Translations under genes and position numbers: made by a program
Shown: positions 11,230-23,300 of the stretch, one piece after another
Numbering within the stretch: position 1 is the first letter of the stretch
Layout: the number at the start of each line of letters is the position of its first letter
Source: Adiantum capillus-veneris
Taxonomy: Eukaryota; Streptophyta; Polypodiopsida; Polypodiales; Pteridaceae
NCBI GenBank assembly: GCA_014529385.2
Contig: CM043952.1
Span: forward strand, 62,016,119-62,080,118
Length of the DNA stretch: 64,000 bases
Direction: 5' to 3'
The notes under the pieces: generated by a model
What the model was told of the DNA's origin: nothing
The model's input: the letters and a program-made list of their open reading frames with translations, nothing else
Database searches by the model: none

Positions 11230-11928
11230 CTCGGTCGAGGTGGCAGGAGACTCACTTCTTTCTCGTTCCTTCGGTGGGGACTCTTGAGTTCTCCTTTGAG
11301 AAGGAGATGCGTCATCAAGAAGTAAATTTATGAACCCTTCATATGGATCCTCTTCTTCTTCCCTAATCGGACTTTTGGGAGTCTCACAAGGAGGCTTCCT
11401 TGGTACTCTCTCATCATGGTGGGGAGCTTGAGAATCCCATGAGCACGAAGCTGCCCTTGCACTTCACTTTGGAGGGATGGATTGCCCATGGCTTGTTGAA
11501 GCCTAGAAACAAGGTAGTTAACAAGTATAGGGGCATCATTAGTAGCCTGCTCATTAGCAAATTAAAAGTTATCAACATTAATTTCACTCTCTTTACTATT
11601 TTCAGCCATTCTAACAACTTTTAGGTATAAAATTTTTAGGTGTACTTTGGCACTTCAAGCCCTAGTTGCTACTCCTCTTTACCCCTTTAGAAAAGACTCA
11701 AGCTACTGTACCCGTGGCTCAAATACCATTAATTGAAAGGAATAGAAGAGAGGAATCCTCTATTGAGACCATAGCTCTCGACGGTGATGCCCCGTTATCT
11801 AACCGAAGGCAGGCGCACTGCAAGGCTGAAAAATCCCTATTCTACTTACTCAAATGTAATTAATAGTACCAACCATTTATGGCTAGCTTGAGGAACTCCC
11901 TTCTTGAGGAAGAAAAGAGAAACCTTGT

Positions 11929-11940
11929 GCTCTGATACCA
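11929..11940 (-). promoter_or_regulatory. Primer-binding site of element B (initiator Met tRNA)
   Basis: On the minus strand the sequence is TGGTATCAGAGC, the complement of the 3' end of plant initiator-Met tRNA. It lies one base from the LTR end at 11942. The 11230-11928 interval between it and gag is untranslated leader; I see no further feature there. Confidence 0.9.
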
Positions 11941-11941
11941 A

Positions 11942-12404
11942 TGTTACATTTAATGGCCTGATAACTTATGTGTAGCGGAAAATAGCATGAACATAGTGAA
12001 CATTTCATTAAAATAGGTTCATAATGAGCATAACAAGAGTGCTTGGGTGGAGAGAGCAACAAAAAGTATAACACCTAGTTAGATAGCATCAAAAATACTT
12101 CAAAAGAGAGAGAAATTAAGCTATTCACAGCAGTTGAGGACCGGATTTACATGGAGCCGGTCCCTCCTCCAAAAGGCTTTGTATTATGGTTTCTCCCATC
12201 AAGAGATACATTTTACAATACAAATCTTTGTGTTCCTTCAATACTAGCTAGTGAAATGAATATGGGAGCTTCAAACACTAAGCAAAACAGTTATAAAACA
12301 CAACATGAATTCCCTCACGGTCTCAAACCCAAGGCCACACACACCTTCGAGGATGGTGAGAGCTAGCGGGGTATGAGAGTAGATTGAGAGGAAGAAGGAG
12401 TAAA
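11942..12404 (-). repeat. 5' LTR of element B, truncated to about 460 bp
   Basis: It begins TGTTACATTTAATGG and matches 6223-6682. Similarity stops at about 12404 after GAGAGGAAGAAGGAG, where unrelated AT-rich sequence and then satellite start. About 1.1 kb of the LTR, including the expected promoter side, is absent. Confidence 0.87.
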
Positions 12405-13760
12405 GTGCATATTAGGTAAAGTGGGAAAAATCCCATTTCCACATTGCTCAAATAACTTTTTCTTATGAAGGGCATGTCTTGTTTAGCACTATAAAGTATT
12501 ATAATTATAATTTTCATAAATGAACTTTGGTGCATATATAGACCTATGTATTGATTGTAAAAAAAGATACACCATTTTTCCATTAGGGAACCATTGAATT
12601 GGCATTTTAGGATTGACTTGGCAAATATAGTTCTAGTTCAAACAATCTATTTAGCTCATCATGCTATTTATTCAAAGCTTTGAGTCCCCTTGCACTTCAT
12701 TCAGCATGGTTCACTTGGATCTTGATTAGACGATGGTCATATGTGAATGTGCCATTTTCAGGAAAGACATTCTTTTTCCATACTAGAATAGGGATACTAT
12801 GATCTATTGCTTGGACCAACGTATTTTGACGTTCACTTTCTAAAGAACATGTAATTTTTCTTTCTTAATTTGTGTTCTTTTATTGTTACATGTGCTATCT
12901 AGATTGGCCACCTCTCCATTCTAGGTCAGTTTTTGGCTAAGATACACAATAAAAATGAATATGAAATAACATACAAGCATGATTTTCTTGGGAAAGAAAG
13001 ATAGAAAATATAGAAAAAATGAGGGTGGATTGGATGGGTGGTCAATCTATGTGTAGATATGTACATGTAAAAACATACGACCATCACTTAACCTAGAATG
13101 GACAGGTGGTCAATCTAAACAACACATGTAAATCTTAAAGAACATGGTTATGCATGTTTTTCCTAGAAAAGAGTGCATTCACATATGACCATCAACCTAC
13201 CTATAATGGATAGGTGGTCAATCTCAAGTGCACACATGCATAACAAAGTACATCCCACAAGCTATCCTAGAATGGAGAGATGGCTAAGATACACGATACA
13301 CATAAAAGAACATACAAGCATGCTTTTGTTGGGAAAGAAAAATAGAAAATATAGGAAAAATGAGCATATATTGGACAAGTAGTCAATGTATGTGTAGATA
13401 TGCACATGTAACAACATACAACCATCCCTTAACCTAGAATGGATGGGTGATCAATCAAGATAACACAATGTATGTGTAGATATGCACATGTAACAACATA
13501 CAACCATCACTTGACCTCGAATGGATGGGTGATCAATCAAGATAACACATGTGACTATTAAAGAGCATGGTTATGCATGTCATTCTTAGAAAAGAGCACA
13601 TTCACGCATGACCATCACCTGACCTAGAATGGACATGTGGCCAATCTCAATAGCACATATGCATAACAAAGTAAATCCCACAAGCTAGCCTGGAAGGGAC
13701 AAATGGCTAAGATACACAATACACATGAATAAAGACCAAGTTAGGAATAATGGAAAAAAT
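12405..13760 (+). repeat. Satellite array, forward orientation, irregular
   Basis: The first ~480 bases are AT-rich with only weak satellite traces. From about 12900 the core (cTAGAATGGACAnGTGGTCAATCT) recurs roughly every 110-130 bases. The blocks between cores are also shared: ACATACAAGCATGCTTTT, GGGAAAGAAAGATAGAAAAT, TTATGCATGTCTTTC and ACATATGACCATCAC. Copies differ by many substitutions. A CTTTGAGTCCCCTTGCAC block at 12677 is shared with 20876 and 34446. Confidence 0.85.
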
Positions 13761-14170
13761 TCAAGTCCCATTTTTTGAAATGGTTCATCTAATTGGAGGT
13801 ATTTTGGCAATATACAAGAGCCAGCCATGTAAGAGGATCCTCTACTTAGTGTAATGATTTATCCTTTTTTTATGCATAGAAAGAAACTTCTAGTACATTT
13901 TGAAATCATTTTGCCAATATTATTGTTCATTGCTACATGGAAAATAACTTTTATTCACTCAAAACTTGACATGCTAAATTTTGACTACTCACAAGCAAGG
14001 GGTCTTTTGGAAGAGCAAAGGATATCATTCTCTTATTTTGGGGGTCAAACTATGGAAAATGCAAGTCCTTGACTTTTAGAAGTTTGCAAATGAGCTCCAT
14101 TTTTCTTGCAAACTGGTATGAATTTTGATCCGTAATATAAATCTATTGTTTAAAGTATCATCTAAAGGCC
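13761..14170. other. AT-rich interval, nothing recognised
   Basis: Between satellite and the 14.2-kb short repeats. A 72-codon open stretch (13854-14072) has no recognisable family and no codon pattern that suggests a gene. Confidence 0.4.
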
Positions 14171-14625
14171 TAAGAGAAAGCCTCCCCCTCATTCAAGTAT
14201 GTGATGGGCATGAGGCAATCTTCCCCCTCATTTACGTACATAATGAGCATGAGGTTTGAACTTAAATTGGAGCCTCCATGTTTAGTGATAGGCACATATC
14301 CCACAAGCCTCCATGTTTATCTCTCATTTACATATATAATGAGCAGTAACAAGCATGGAAGCTCCATGCTTTCCCCTCATTTACATACATAATGAGCATG
14401 AACATGCATGCAGGTTCGAACTTAAGTTTGAGCCTCCGTGCTTGCTAATAGGTTTAGATCCCATAGGTTTCCATGCTTTCCAATAGGTTTAGATCCCATA
14501 GACCCCCTCATTTACATACACAATGAGCATGAGCAAGCATGGAGGCTCGAACTTAAGTTCGAGCCTTCTTGCTTGCTAATAGGTACCAATCCCAGGCTTT
14601 CTTGGTTTAAGTTAAGATATTATAA
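14171..14625. repeat. Short tandem-like repeats with embedded palindromes
   Basis: About five imperfect copies of a module CCCCTCATTTACATACATAA followed by TGAGCATGA, with GCATGGAGGCTCGAACTTAA in three of them, and repeated GCTTGCTAATAGGTTTAGAT. The last copy contains a perfect 22-bp palindrome at 14544-14565 (GGCTCGAACTT and its complement), extended by near-matching arms to about 14531-14578. Confidence 0.75.
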
Positions 14626-16239
14626 GCCTAGCAACCACGTTGATGGGGTGGTGCTAGCTTAAAACATCTTAGCAAAGGGTAGAGATCTTATCAATTTTTC
14701 TATCTGGAGGTGCTCTTCTCTAAATGCTTCCTTCTTGACCCAATACCTATTCTTGGTGTCACTAAGTTTTACTGTCGCTATTAGAAGACTATGATGCTAG
14801 TCCGAAATTATGTTCTTGTGATGGAACTCCACTGACTGGTGTTGAGAGAAGATGTGTTGTTAATCTAGTATATGAAGCACTAGACAGTAGTGATCCCCAT
14901 AATTTGCATAGCTAGCAACAATTAGTGCTAGGTAAAATGACCTGCTACGCACTAGACTAAACCAAGCTGTCACGACTCATCTTTCTATGCACTTGAACAA
15001 GTTGTCACAACTCAAAGGAGCTACTACACAAGACGTCTAAGAAGGCCCATTTAAATGACCTTTCTCAAGTCCAAAAAGAACAAGGTTTAACAATAGAGAA
15101 GGGCCTCAATCTTGATGATGGTCACATGTGATGAGTGATAGCAAGTTACATTTGATAAGTTGGTGGTTGTGGTAATGAAGAGATAGGAAGGATTACAGCT
15201 GGGGATGAGAAGGTGGAGACGAGAAGTTGGTGGTGGTGGTAATGAAGAGATAGGGAGGATTTCAACTAGCGCAAGTTTGGATCAGGGTCCATAAAGTGGA
15301 GCTACAGATCCTGGAGGCAAGGGGGAAGGTCTGGGAGAGCGCATATGTGTATGAGGTAGCCCATTCCTAACACATCCATCTTGAGGCCATGGTTGATGCC
15401 TACTCAACTAATCTCAGGCGGTGCATTTGTGGCATGAAATAATCTTGGTGGAAGCGGGCTGGTGATCCAAAAGAAGCATCACATAAAGAGCTGGCGGTGC
15501 CCTCCACAATGAAGGTGGAACCAGGTTGATGATCCGGCAGCCGTACCTTTGGAAGCGTGCTGATAATACGAAATTAACAAGAAGCAGATCATGATGTCTC
15601 TTGGATAGGTTGCAGATAAGGTGAACTGACAATGGCAGTAGCAGTAGTAGCAGGCTGGGTAGCACCCCCACCCATGCCAAACTGGCCTAATACGAAATCA
15701 CCCCTACTCCATTCCGAAGTTGTATCGAAGCAGCAGAACGGAGGTTGTCAAAATTAGGTAGTGAGACCCCAAGCCCCCATTGTAAATCATTAATTCTTGC
15801 CGAGTTAATTAGTTCAGAAGTCTCTCTCACTCTCTCTGCCCTCAACCAGGATGTCGTCCCCTTGCTCTTGCAAGTTCACAGCCCGTGTGACCTCACCTTC
15901 ACTTGAGGGCTCACACCCTACGCGTTCTCATTTGAGCGCTTGCAATAGCCGCTCCACAGAGGCGGGCTGCTCCCCTACATAGCTTCAACCTGTCAGACGA
16001 CCATCATTAGTCCTGACGATCGTCAACATGAAGCTGCTCAAAATTCAAATTAGAGTGAAAATTTAAATTAAAGTGTAGCTTGAGCCTTGAGGTAGCTCAA
16101 CCAAGCTTCCCTTTTAGTTTTGTCATTATTCATTTCAAACTTTGAGTTTTGTCATGTCTAGGTATATGTTTGGAGCACGATGTCATATGGAACCACCACA
16201 ACTCACAATATTTTTAAATTTTGATGAGTCACATTAGAG
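14626..16239. other. Unassigned interval
   Basis: No satellite core, retroelement motif or credible gene is visible. A short duplicated phrase (GGTGGTGGTAATGAAGAGAT-like) occurs at 15164-15250. Open stretches, including 15414-15680 minus, match nothing I recognise. Confidence 0.4.
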
Positions 16240-16590
16240 AAGTGGTTCTCCTTTGCATTTTAGAGCCTTGTGCCTCGCCCTCAAGTTTGAGCCTTAATCA
16301 TTGGAAAAGAACCTCAAACCACAACCCATCTCTCTATCCTTCATGTTTGACACAAGAAGTTCTCCTCTAGACTTTAGAACCTTGTGCCTCACCCTCAAGT
16401 TTGAGGCTTGAGCATTGTCAAGGAGCCTCAACCCACAATAGAGCACACTAACCTCCACGTTTGACACAAGTGATTCTCCTCTAGACTTTAGAGCCTTCTG
16501 CCTTACCCTCAAGTTTGAGGCTTGAGCATTGGCAAGGTGCCTCAACCCGAGGCACCCCACAACCCAGCACACTAGCCTCCATGCTTGAGA
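16240..16590. repeat. Three tandem units of about 114 bp
   Basis: The phrase TTCTCCTYTRGAYTTTAGA followed by GCCTTGTGCC and CCTCAAGTTTGAGGCTTGAG recurs starting near 16246, 16361 and 16474. Each unit contains the palindrome CTCAAGTTTGAG. Units differ by scattered substitutions. Confidence 0.8.
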
Positions 16591-17240
16591 AAAGTAGAAT
16601 AGCCAAAATCTTGAAACTCATGCACTTGCATGGATTTGTAGCCTAGATTTTCACCCTCAAGACAATGTTTGTTACAATCTTTGTTCTGGGAGAAGCATGG
16701 CCTTAAAATTGAAGATGTGTCTGCTTCTTTTGTCGATGCTAGCCTCGTGAAAACACGTTTCTTCTTTTTCTTTTTGCTGACAGAAATGGATTACCTGAAG
16801 CTACCTCAAGTTCAAAAGAAGAGTCGTCGAGAAATCACGTGTAGTCGTAGTCAAAGAAGTTCCAACGGCAACGAATATCAAAATTGGTCAACCCATAGGG
16901 GATTGCCGCAAATGGTGATGCGTGCACCAACAGAGATGTCCGCCGATAAGGTTGCTCCTCTTGCACCAAGCCGCTCATGACAAATGCACTTCTAAGAGAC
17001 CTCTAAGCTACCAAAGAAGGAACTTTCTAGAAGCATGAAGTGGAACCGCTACTTTGAGCTTCAAATGTAATATATGTCTGACAGATGTTGCATGTCTGTA
17101 TATAAAGTGGTGGCCACAAATAACACTTGTGAGTGCATCATCCAAACAATACATTTCATTCAAGATCTAGAGACAAAAAACTGTGCATCTTGGACCGAGT
17201 TCACCTCTCTTTAAAAGCTAGAGACAAGAAGAATTGTCCC
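16591..17240. other. Unassigned interval
   Basis: A 103-codon open stretch at 16669-16980 has a Phe-rich run and no recognisable family. No splice signals or promoter can be argued with confidence. Confidence 0.35.
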
Positions 17241-20170
17241 ATTCTAGTGAATTTTTCCCAAAATTCCTATATTTGAGTTAATATGAAAAAACATACAAGC
17301 CTGCTTTTCTTGGGAAAGAAAGATAGACAATGTAGAAAAAATTAACCTTGATTGTACATGTGGTCAATCTATGTGTAGATATACACATGTAACAACAAAT
17401 GACCATCATTTGACCTAAAATGGACAGGTGGTCAATCTAGACAACACATGTGACTATTAAAGAACATGGTTATGCATGTCATTATTAGAAAAGAGCACAT
17501 TCACATATGACCATCACTAGACCTAGAATAGGCAGGTGGCCAATTTGAATAGCACATATAGAAGATATAGAAAAAATGAGTCTAGATTGGACAGGTGGTC
17601 AATCTATGTGGAGATATGCACATACAACAACATATGACCATCATTTAACCTAGAATGGACAAGTGGTCAATTTAAACAACACATGTGACTATTAAAGATA
17701 AAAAATGAACTTGGATTGGACATGTGGTTAATCTATGTGTAGATATACACATGTAGCAACATACAACCATCACTTGACCTAGAATGGATATGTGGTCAAT
17801 CTAGACAACACATATACCTATTAAACAACATGGTTATGCATGTCTTCTTAGAAAAGAACACATTCACATATGACTATCACTTGAGCTAGAATGGACAGGT
17901 GGCCAATCTAAAGTGCACATATCTTAATTTGTGATCTTTTTGTGTTCCATGTGCTATCTAAATGGGCCACCTATCCATTCTAGCTCAAGTGATGCTAATA
18001 TGGTGATTGTTATGCATACATGCTCTCTAGATTGACCACATGTCCATTCTAAGTTAGTTTTTGTTAGATTGTATAACTCTCTTCACTAAAAAAGCATGCT
18101 AGTATGTTCTTTCTATGCCCTATTTTTTAATGTATCACCACGTGTACATATGTTCTTGTTGAGTCGAAAGGACACTCTAGAATGGCCATTTGGCCATTCT
18201 TGGTAAACAAATATTTCTACTATTAGAGGATTACCATTACAGAACAATACATGTCTAACTAAAATACATTCTTTTAGATTTAGTATGATAACAATAGACA
18301 TTATAGCCACTTGTAGCCACTTAAAAACCATATTTTTGATGGAATGATAAGTGAACACACAACCTAGCCATTCAAAACTTAGCTTGACACGCTACGAAAT
18401 CCATCATTTAGTCATTCTAAACTTAATAATATAAAATGTGTGTCATAGATATACACATTTCTTTGTCATTCTAAACTCATTCAAGAAAGTTATGGCATTA
18501 AAGAAAAAATTTAAAAGTAATTTTGGTACAAACCATTTAGGATGCATCAATTTGACATGATATATACTTTAGATGTCCATTCTAAAATTGATTCTAAACA
18601 TTTGATGTAATATATAGGCATGTATATTTTAGCCATGAATATGAAAGAGCATACAAGCATGCCTTTTTTTGGGAAAGAAAGATAGAAAATATAGAAAAAA
18701 TGAACTTAGATTGATCATGTGGTAAATCTATGTGTATATATACACATGTAACAACATATGACCATCACTTGACCTAGAAGGGATAGGTGGTCAATCCAAA
18801 CAACACATATGCCTATTAAAAAACATGGTTATGCATGTCTTTCCTAGAAAAGAGCTGCATAACAAACTACATTCCACCATAACCTAGCATGGAATGGACA
18901 GATGAATAAGATCTTCAATAGACATTAATATGAAAGAACATACAAGCACACTTTTCCAGGGAAAGAGATAGAAAAAATAGAAAAAATGAGTCTGGATTGG
19001 ACAAGTGGTCAATCTAGGTGCAAATATATGACTATGTAAGAACATATACATGTGTATGAAATAACATACAAGCATGCTTTTCTTTGTAAACAAAGATAGA
19101 AGATATAGAAAAAATGAATCTAGATTAGACAAATGGTCAATCTATGTGGAGATATGCACATACAACAACATATGACCATCATTTGACCTAGAATGGACAA
19201 GTGGTCAATCTAGACAACACATGTGACTATTAAAGATAAAAAATGAACTTGGATTGGATATGTGGTTAATCTATGTGTAGATATACACATGTAGCAACAT
19301 ACAACCATCACTTGACCTAGAATGGATATGTGGTCAATCTAGACAACACATATACCTATTAAACAACATGGTTATGCATGTCTTCTTAGAAAAGAACACA
19401 TTCACATATGACTATCACTTGAGCTAGAATGGACAGGTGGCCAATCTAAAGTGCACATATCTTAATTTGTGATCTTTTTGTGTTCCATGTGCTATCTAAA
19501 TGGGCCACCTATCCATTCTAGCTCAAGTGATGCTAATATGGTGATTGTTATGCATACATGCTCTCTAGATTGACCACATGTCCATTCTAAGTTAGTTTTT
19601 GTTAGATTGTATAACTCTCTTCACTAAAAAAGCATGCTAGTATGTTCTTTCTATGCCCTATTTTTTAATGTATCACCACGTGTACATATGTTCTTGTTGA
19701 GTCGAAAGGACACTCTAGAATGGCCATTTGGCCATTCTTGGTAAAAAAATATTTCTACTATTAGAGGATTACCATTATAGAACAATACATGTCTAACTGA
19801 AATACATTCTTTTAGATTTAGTATGATAACAATAGACATTATAGCCACTTGTAGCCACTTAAAAACCATATTTTTTGATGGAATGATAAGTCAACACACA
19901 ACCTAGCCATTCAAAACTTAGCTTGACACGCTACGAAATCCATATTTAGTCATTCTTAGCTTAATAATATAAAATGTGTGTCGTAGATATACACATTTCT
20001 TTGTCATTCTAAACTCATTCAAGAAAGTTATGGCATTAAAGAAAAAATTTAAAAGTAATTTTGGTACAAACCATTTAGGATGCATCAATTTGACATGATA
20101 TATCCTTTAGATGTCCATTCTAAAATTGATTCTAAACATTTGATGTAATAGACATGTATATTTTAGCCAA
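17241..20170. repeat. Satellite array with internal inversion and a 1.07-kb direct duplication
   Basis: Forward-orientation cores run to about 17904. After a short spacer the same sequence continues in reverse orientation (from 17965), so the array folds back on itself. The segment from about 17563 to 18636 is repeated almost exactly at about 19097-20168 (offset about 1535). Between the copies lies ordinary forward satellite. A clean instance of the core dyad (TAGATTG, ten bases, CAATCTA) is at 17583-17606. Confidence 0.85.
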
Positions 20171-21030
20171 CCAAAAGTTACATTTTTTGTTTTGGGTAAA
20201 GAGGGATGTAGACTTACCACTTTGGTATGATACTACATTAAGATAAACAAATTGAATGTTATAAAGATCCATCACTTGGACAAAGTAAGTATATCATATG
20301 TACATGCTTAAATTGATTGTGACAATCCACACACATGTTAGTAATCAAGTCTTTCAATGGAATGTGAAGTAGATCCATCACTTGGCCATTCTAGACATAG
20401 CTTGGCTTAAAACTAATTCTCTTGAAACCATTACACTTGGATATGTTAATCACATCAAATGCCACGCCCTTTTCACATCCATAATATTTTTATTCCTCAT
20501 AACAACTAAATCATAAACTAAACAAATCATTATACATTTTAATTCTTATATAGTGCTAAAAGCATGGTTAACAATCTAGAGTACACATGAGTTAGTCATC
20601 TCAAATACTTTTTTTGTTATTAGTAAAAATATTCTAAAATAATTAGGATTATTACCATATGAGACATTTTTCAAACATTGCGTTCAACAAATTTTACTTT
20701 AGAGATGTTTCTTAACCATGTGATAAACTTACTTAAGAAACAACACTTCATTAGAGAAGGATGTCCTTCATTATATCATACTTTTGAGATACAATGTTAC
20801 TATTATAAAAAGAACTTAAAAACATGCTATAGTAAGAATATAACTTTTCTATAAAAAAATTAGTTTGTTAAATCTTTGAGTCCCCTTAAAATAGGGTGCA
20901 CTCTATATAGCACTTCATTCAAAAAAAATCTAAAAATGACCACTAAATTGATTATCAAAATATTGTACAATGGCTTGCAATAGCCAAAAAAAGGATTACA
21001 AGTCTTCTTTCCATCCACAAAGTTTGATGC
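20171..21030. repeat. Non-satellite interval with a dispersed repeat
   Basis: Mostly AT-rich unique-looking sequence. The part 20811-20930 (AAAAACATGCTATAGTAAGA followed by TTGAGTCCCCTTAAAATAGG) recurs at 27466-27530 and 34378-34510 within this window. Confidence 0.6.
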
Positions 21031-21042
21031 ACTATCATTGAA

Positions 21043-21771
21043 TCACTTCAAACTTTTCCTTCTTGATAAGTACACATTTGTGACATAGCTTGTCTTAGGA
21101 CCTTCAAACATATTGACAACTATGTTGCGTGTATAATCCCTTCGTTTAGGAGCATGTAACCACCCTAGCAACCAAGGTATCATGGTTGTCTCCAAGAAGC
21201 TTTGAAGTTCTAGCGTTGACTGTTGCCACATTTTTGGAAAGATTAGGTATGTGCCTTGCATATTCCACATAACTCTATATGGGCTGTCATCAAAAATCAA
21301 AGTTTTCCCTGCATGTAAATCATGAAACATATCCCATACCAATGACAAATTCTTGTGGTACACTCTTTTATACCCCAGCATAATATTTGGATTTTGGCAA
21401 TTCTTATTACTCAAGAGCATTATAAATTGACTATGATGGCTAGGAAAACATGTTTGAATGATATGTTGAGTTTTTTTAAGGTTGTAACAACTTCAAATCC
21501 AAACCTCAAAGTAGTGAAAGAAAAAGTTTTAAAAGACATCTACATCATGCCGTATAGCAAAACAAATTTTGTCTTCTTTTATGAGGCGCATGTGGCCAGT
21601 CCATGATGGTATGGAATCACCATGTTGCATTTCAATCGACTTAAGTAGTAGGCCTTCAATGTCCAAGATAAGGACTCTTCTTTCTTTCTTGAGCATAAGT
21701 GGCATCTGACTAAAGGATGAATAATATTCTTTTGAAGGTCCCTTAGAAGTACCACTAGATGAGGTCCTCAT
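21043..21771 (-). pseudogene. FCP1/NIF-type phosphatase-like pseudogene, copy 1
   Basis: Two open stretches on the minus strand give the two ends of an FCP1 homology (HAD-superfamily) domain. At 21529-21771 the reading is VLILDIEGLLLKS, the position of the HAD signature DxDx(T/V)L, and then IRHDVDVF, where RPGVDEFL-like sequence is usual. At 21043-21420 it is KNLSLVWDMFHDL and LIFDDSPYRVMWNMQG, the conserved DD motif near the domain end. The middle (21420-21529) is out of frame. The second Asp of the signature is Glu. Family members remove phosphate from proteins such as the RNA polymerase II tail. The gene is broken; whether the Glu came before or after decay is not visible. Confidence 0.72.
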
Positions 21772-23300
21772 GGCTTAAAGAAGACTTCCATCCCAATAAA
21801 GATATACTTTTTGGTTTTGAGTGTGCATTGAAAACATGGAAAATTAGCCAAGACTGGATAGTTGCTAGTGTAAATGCACACATAACCAAGAAGGAACATA
21901 TATATTTCTATTTAATCTAGCCTAGAATAAATAGATTACTAATATAGATTACACATGAATCCAATAAAGAAGATAATGATAAGTTGTACATTCTTGAATA
22001 GTTGAATCCTTGTATGGTTTGCAATCTAGATTGGCCACCTTCCCATTCTAGGTTAGTTTTTGGCCAAGCTACACAATACACATGAATATGAAAGAACTTA
22101 CAAGAATTCTTTTATTGGGAAAGAAAGATAGAAAATATAGAAAAAATGAGTGTCGATTGGATGGGTGGTCAATCTATGTGTAGATATGTACATGTAACAA
22201 CATACAACTATCACTTGATCTAGAATGGATAGGTGGTCAATCTAGACAACACATGTAACTCTTAAACAACATGATTATGCATGTCTTTCCTAGAAAAGAG
22301 CACATTCACATATGACCATCACTTGACCTAAAATGGACAAGTGGTCAATCTCAAGTGCACATATGCATAACAAAGTACATCCCACTATAAGCTATAGCGT
22401 GAAATGGAGAGATGGCTAGGATACACAAATACACATGAATATGAAAGAACATACAAGCATGCTTTAAATGGGAACCAAAAATAGAAAATATAGGAAAAAA
22501 GATCATGGATTGGACAAGTGGACAATGTATGTATAGATATGCACATGTAACAACATACGACCATCACCTTACCTAGAATGGATGGGTGGTCAATCTAGAT
22601 AACACATGTGACTATTAAAGAAAATAGGTTATGCATGTCATTCTAAGAAAAGAGAACATTCACATATGACCATTACCTGAACTAGAATAGACATGTGGCC
22701 AATCTCAATAGCACATATGAATAACAAAGTACATCCCCACCATAACCTAGCATGGAAGGGACAAATGGCTAAGATACACAATACACATGAATATGAAAAA
22801 ACATACAAGCCTGTTTTTCTTGGGAAAAGAAAGATAGACAATGTAGAAAAAATGAACCTCGATTGGACATGTGGTCAATCTATATGTAGATATGCACATG
22901 TAACAACAAACGACCATCATTTGACCTAGAATGGGCAGGTGGTCAATCTAGATAGCATTTGTGACTATTAAAGAACATGGTTATTCATGTCTTTCTTAGA
23001 AAAGATTACATTCACATATGACCATCACGAGACCTAGAATAGACATGTGGCCAATGTGAGTAGCACATATACATCACAAAGTATATCCCATCATAACCTA
23101 GCGTCGAAGGGACAAATGACTAAGATACACAAAACACATGAATATGAAAGAATCTACAAGGATGCCTTTTTTGGGAAAGAAAAATAGAAAATATAGAAAA
23201 AATGAACTTGGAGATCATGTGGTAAATCTATGTGTAGATATAAACATGTAACAACATACGACCATCACTTGACCTCGCCTAGAATGGATAGAAGGTTCAT
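21772..23300 (+). repeat. Satellite array, forward orientation
   Basis: The first ~230 bases carry only degenerate cores (for example AGCCTAGAATAAATAGATTA). From 22020 on, full cores and spacers recur (CTAGAATGGATAGGTGGTCA near 22260, similar ones at about 22335, 22575, 22690, 22930). The array stops near 23300 with GAATGGATAGAAGG. Confidence 0.85.

Larger units (their letters stand above)
6223..12404 (-). mobile_element. Ty3/gypsy LTR retrotransposon B, internally deleted, 5' LTR truncated
   Basis: Same family as element A, on the minus strand. Its 3' LTR is 6223-7792, the internal region 7793-11941, the primer-binding site 11929-11940 and the 5' LTR starts at 11942 but ends abruptly near 12404, where satellite begins. 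About 1.33 kb covering RNase H and the integrase core (equivalent to about 2103-3430 of A) is missing. Stops at 10588, 9940 and 9589 break gag-pro. It cannot move by itself. Confidence 0.92.

Noticed and set aside
11929..11940. tRNA gene fragment
   Set aside because: TGGTATCAGAGC at four or more sites is the primer-binding site next to LTR ends; no tRNA cloverleaf follows.
16669..16980. 103-codon open frame
   Set aside because: No recognisable domain, low-complexity Phe run, no splice or promoter support.
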